Shown: positions 61,762 through 64,000 of the stretch, one piece after another
Numbering within the stretch: position 1 is the stretch's first letter
How the letters are laid out: the number at the start of each line of letters is the position of its first letter
Assembly: GCA_964243985.1 (NCBI GenBank)
Contig: CAXTHJ010000003.1
Location: 46,316 to 110,315 of the forward strand
Source: CAIOYC01 sp964243985
GTDB taxonomy: Bacteria; Pseudomonadota; Alphaproteobacteria; Caulobacterales; Caulobacteraceae
Reading direction: 5' to 3'
DNA length: 64,000 nt
Notes under the pieces: generated by a model
Told to the model about the DNA's origin: nothing
The model's database searches: none
The model's input: only the letters and a program-made list of their open reading frames with translations
Made by a program: the position numbers and the translations under genes

Positions 61762-62277
61762 ATGTTGAGTTCGATCTCAGTTAGTATGCCTCCTCGAATT
61801 TTGGCCTCGCTCGGCTTGCTGCTCACACTGGGCGTCGGGCTGAGCAGCGCGGCGGCGGCCATGCTGCCCGAGGTCACCACTTTGAATGGTGACACCTTTA
61901 CTCTGCCTCGTGGGCACGCACCCACCATCTTGGCTTTCTGGCGGGCCGACTGCGGACCGTGCCTGTTAGAGCTTCGAAACGCCAGAGCTTATGCAGACGC
62001 CGCTCGTCCAGGACGGCTCATTTTTGCCGGATTACAAAATTCCAAGCCTCTAAAATTAGCGGCTGAAAAGGCCGGTGCGCCCCTGGACCTTGTGGCGCGG
62101 GTAGGCGGTTCGCCGAAGGCGGTTTTGACCACCTATGGCGGTTCGCCCCCTCGACTGCCGCTCGCGGTGGCTTTCGACGGCGCGGGCCAACCTTGCGGCC
62201 GGCACGCCGGGCTTTTGGGCGCCGATCAGGTTCGGGCTTGGGTCGCACAATGCGCAGCCTCCCATGCTCGCGGTTGA
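61762..62277 (+). CDS. Thioredoxin-like protein (TlpA type)
   Basis: A 171-residue periplasmic thiol-disulfide protein. A signal peptide (ILASLGLLLTLGVGLSSAAAA) is followed by a thioredoxin fold with the redox pair in FWRADCGPCLLELRNA, and cis-Pro region RLPLAVAFDGAG. The CxxC is Cys-Gly-Pro-Cys. ATG 61762 or 61786 are both possible. It overlaps the ATPase gene by 14 bases, suggesting that it works with that ABC system, for instance in metal handling or lipoprotein maturation. Confidence 0.83.
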   Translation: MLSSISVSMPPRILASLGLLLTLGVGLSSAAAAMLPEVTTLNGDTFTLPRGHAPTILAFWRADCGPCLLELRNARAYADAARPGRLIFAGLQNSKPLKLAAEKAGAPLDLVARVGGSPKAVLTTYGGSPPRLPLAVAFDGAGQPCGRHAGLLGADQVRAWVAQCAASHARG

Positions 62278-62917
62278 AGCGTTGGTGGCCGGCTATGGGG
62301 CGCGCAAGCTGGCGGTGTTGCCCCGCCTGGATGTGGCGGCGGGGAAGGCGGCGCTCCTGCTTGGGCCCTCCGGTTCGGGCAAGACGACGTTGCTGCTGGC
62401 CATCGCCGGCCTGGCGGATGTCCTCGACGGGGTGGTGAAGGTGAACGACGTTGACGTGGCGAGCCTCGGCCCGGCGGCGCGAGATCGCTTCCGGGGCCGA
62501 TCTGTCGGCCTCGTGTTCCAGGATCTGCATCTCATCGCCGGGCTCAGCACCTTGGACAATGTGCTTCTGGCGCCTTTCGCCGCCGGCCTGCCTCAAGACA
62601 AACCCCGGGCGCTAGCGCTCCTAGATGAGCTCGGCCTTGCGGACCGCGCCCATCGGCCGGCTGAAACCCTCAGCCGCGGCCAGGCCCAGCGCGCCGCCAT
62701 CGCCCGCGCCATGTTGCTCCGGCCCAAGCTGATCCTCGCCGACGAGCCGACCGCCAGCCTGGACGATGAAGCCTGCGAGCGGGTTGCGGAGCTTCTGGCC
62801 CGCGCCGCCGCCGAGACCGGCGCCGCCCTCGTCATCGCCACCCACGATCTGCGGCTGAGGCGGCGGTTCGAGGTGACGGTGGACGCCCAGCCTTTCCTGG
62901 AGGGGGCGGCGGCATGA
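62264..62917 (+). CDS. ABC ATPase, LolD/MacB-like
   Basis: A 217-residue ATPase of the LolD/MacB type. Walker A GPSGSGKTTLL, signature TLSRGQAQRAAIARAML (LSRGQ), Walker B LILADEPTASLDD and the H-loop VIATHDLRL are all present. ATG 62264 lies inside the thioredoxin gene; the longer frame to 62135 is the thioredoxin's shadow. It is followed in a four-base overlap by the FtsX-like permease, with which it should form a mechanotransmission ABC complex. Confidence 0.9.
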   Translation: MLAVEALVAGYGARKLAVLPRLDVAAGKAALLLGPSGSGKTTLLLAIAGLADVLDGVVKVNDVDVASLGPAARDRFRGRSVGLVFQDLHLIAGLSTLDNVLLAPFAAGLPQDKPRALALLDELGLADRAHRPAETLSRGQAQRAAIARAMLLRPKLILADEPTASLDDEACERVAELLARAAAETGAALVIATHDLRLRRRFEVTVDAQPFLEGAAA

Positions 62918-64000
62918 ATCTCTTCAAGCTCGTCGGCGCCTTCGTGCGCCGCCGTCCGCTCACCTGGGGTTTTCACGCCTTGACCCTGGCGCTCGGCGTC
63001 GCCGTCCTGACGGCGGTCTTGGCCCTGAACTCTGGATTGTCCGGCCGCTTCCAGCGGGACCTCGGCGGCATTGATCTGGTGGTGGGCGCCAAGGGCAGCC
63101 CGTTGCAGCTGATCCTTTCCTCGGTGTTCCAACTCGACCAGCCTACCGGCAACATCCCCCTCGCCACAGAAGCGCTGCTGAAGCAGAACATGATGGTCCG
63201 CCGCGCTGTGCCAGTGTCCCTTGGAGACAATGTCGGGGGCTTTCGCATCGTCGGCACCTCGCCGGAATACGGCGACATCTACCACGCCCAGTTCGCCTCC
63301 GGCGGCTGGTGGACGGCGCCCATGGGCGCGGTGATTGGCGCAGCGGCGGATCGTGCGTTGAAGTTGAAGGTCGGGGATGTGTTCGTCGGCGATCATGGTT
63401 TGTCGGCGGGCGGCGAGACCCACAAGGACAGCCCCTATCGCGTAGTCGGCGTATTGCAGCCCACGGGCGCGGTGATCGACCGCTTGGTGCTGACCGACAC
63501 CGCCAGCATCTGGACGGTTCACGAGCACGAAAACCTCGAACACGCGGAGGCCCTCTCCGCCGGACACCCGGTCGATCTGCACGACATCGACAACAGCTCG
63601 AGTGGGCGGGAGATCACCGCGCTTCTGATCAGCTATCGCTCGGCCATGGGCGCGCTGATGCTGCCCCGGTACGTGTCATCCATGCCTGACCTCCAGGCCG
63701 CCAGTCCCGCTGTGGAGACCGCGCACCTGACGACGCTGCTGGGGACCGGGGCGGACGTGCTACGCGCCTTCGGCGTCGGCCTTCTGGTGCTTTCAGCCGT
63801 CGGTTTCTTCGTCGCCCTCTATTCCGCCGTGAGCCAAAGACGGCGAGAACTGGCGCTTCTAAGAGCGCTGGGCGCCCATCCGTCGCTCCTGTCCGCTTTG
63901 GTCGCCATCGAGGGTTTGGCGCTGGGGCTGGTGGGCGGCGTGCTCGGCGTGGCGCTGGGGCGCGTTGCGGCGGCGTTCGCGGCGCACGCGGCTGCCAAGG
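62914..64000 (+). CDS. FtsX/LolE/MacB-like permease (3' end outside window)
   Basis: At least 362 residues of an ABC permease, truncated by the window. A first helix (GFHALTLALGVAVLTAVLAL) is followed by a large periplasmic domain (FQRDLGGIDLVVGAKGSPLQ, NIPLATEALLKQ...) and then helices 2-3 after residue ~275 (LGVGLLVLSAVGFFVALYSA, RRRELALLRALGAHPSLL). The motif RRRELALLRALGA is the coupling region of FtsX-type permeases. The start ATG overlaps the ATPase stop and has GGAGG upstream. Probably acts with the preceding ATPase, and possibly with the thioredoxin. Confidence 0.9.
   Translation, partial: MNLFKLVGAFVRRRPLTWGFHALTLALGVAVLTAVLALNSGLSGRFQRDLGGIDLVVGAKGSPLQLILSSVFQLDQPTGNIPLATEALLKQNMMVRRAVPVSLGDNVGGFRIVGTSPEYGDIYHAQFASGGWWTAPMGAVIGAAADRALKLKVGDVFVGDHGLSAGGETHKDSPYRVVGVLQPTGAVIDRLVLTDTASIWTVHEHENLEHAEALSAGHPVDLHDIDNSSSGREITALLISYRSAMGALMLPRYVSSMPDLQAASPAVETAHLTTLLGTGADVLRAFGVGLLVLSAVGFFVALYSAVSQRRRELALLRALGAHPSLLSALVAIEGLALGLVGGVLGVALGRVAAAFAAHAAAK

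Noticed and set aside
1..64000. CRISPR arrays, tRNA or rRNA genes, replication origin, complete insertion sequence
   Set aside because: None seen by reading: no regularly spaced repeats, no cloverleaf or rRNA pattern, no complete transposase.

Overview
The window is GC-rich bacterial DNA with dense operons and many 4-base gene overlaps. It carries two full TonB-dependent receptors and the tail of a third, TlpA-type thioredoxin and LolDE-like genes, a hybrid kinase and palindromic elements of a kind common in alphaproteobacteria. This suggests an environmental alphaproteobacterium, most likely of the Caulobacteraceae or a neighbouring sphingomonad-type group. That assignment is inferred from gene content; no rRNA or other marker gene is present.

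Layout. 0-3.1 kb: the end of an aldehyde dehydrogenase, a scar made of a diguanylate-cyclase remnant and an IS5-type transposase remnant, then an SDR/MFS gene pair. 3.5-8.2 kb: an operon with a YtrA-type GntR regulator, an ABC ATPase, a permease and three polytopic membrane proteins, preceded by a perfect inverted repeat that is probably its operator. 8.5-12.1 kb: a penicillin-acylase-family amidase with a secreted amidohydrolase. 12.4-27.1 kb: an accessory catabolic region of mixed orientation (two CocE/NonD hydrolases, a TonB receptor, NmrA reductase, ACMSD-like amidohydrolase, SnoaL-like protein, MFS carrier, flavin-dependent acyl-CoA-dehydrogenase-like monooxygenase and a FadR-type regulator). 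27.4-29.8 kb: a hybrid histidine kinase. 29.9-33.0 kb: two gene remnants fused end to end (an FAD oxidoreductase piece and the tail of a BtuB-like receptor) leading into an intact btuFCD-like importer. 33.1-34.1 kb: a DNA-hypoxanthine-type glycosylase and an amino-acid-permease tail pseudogene.

34.1-47.5 kb is the most interesting part: a divergent pair of tightly overlapping operons. Leftward run three nucleotide-sugar epimerase/decarboxylase activities, four glycosyltransferase domains (three of CgeB type), a zinc alcohol dehydrogenase and a Gfo/Idh/MocA oxidoreductase. Rightward run myo-inositol-phosphate synthase, a histidine phosphatase, a SAM methyltransferase and a clan-A glycoside hydrolase whose barrel halves appear in swapped order. 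One leftward reading frame fuses a glycosyltransferase to a UDP-glucuronate-decarboxylase-like domain. Together these look able to build a methylated, glycosylated, possibly oxidised inositol compound; I see no flippase, polymerase or exporter in the cluster.

47.5-64 kb: a DUF4142/Tat-SDR stress pair, an orphan Wzt-like ATPase and a methyltransferase of lower GC, a response regulator, a large outer-membrane barrel protein, several small membrane proteins including YnfA, a second TonB receptor, an AT-rich small ORF abutting a permease tail, an M1 metallopeptidase, and a TlpA-LolD-FtsX set that runs off the right edge.
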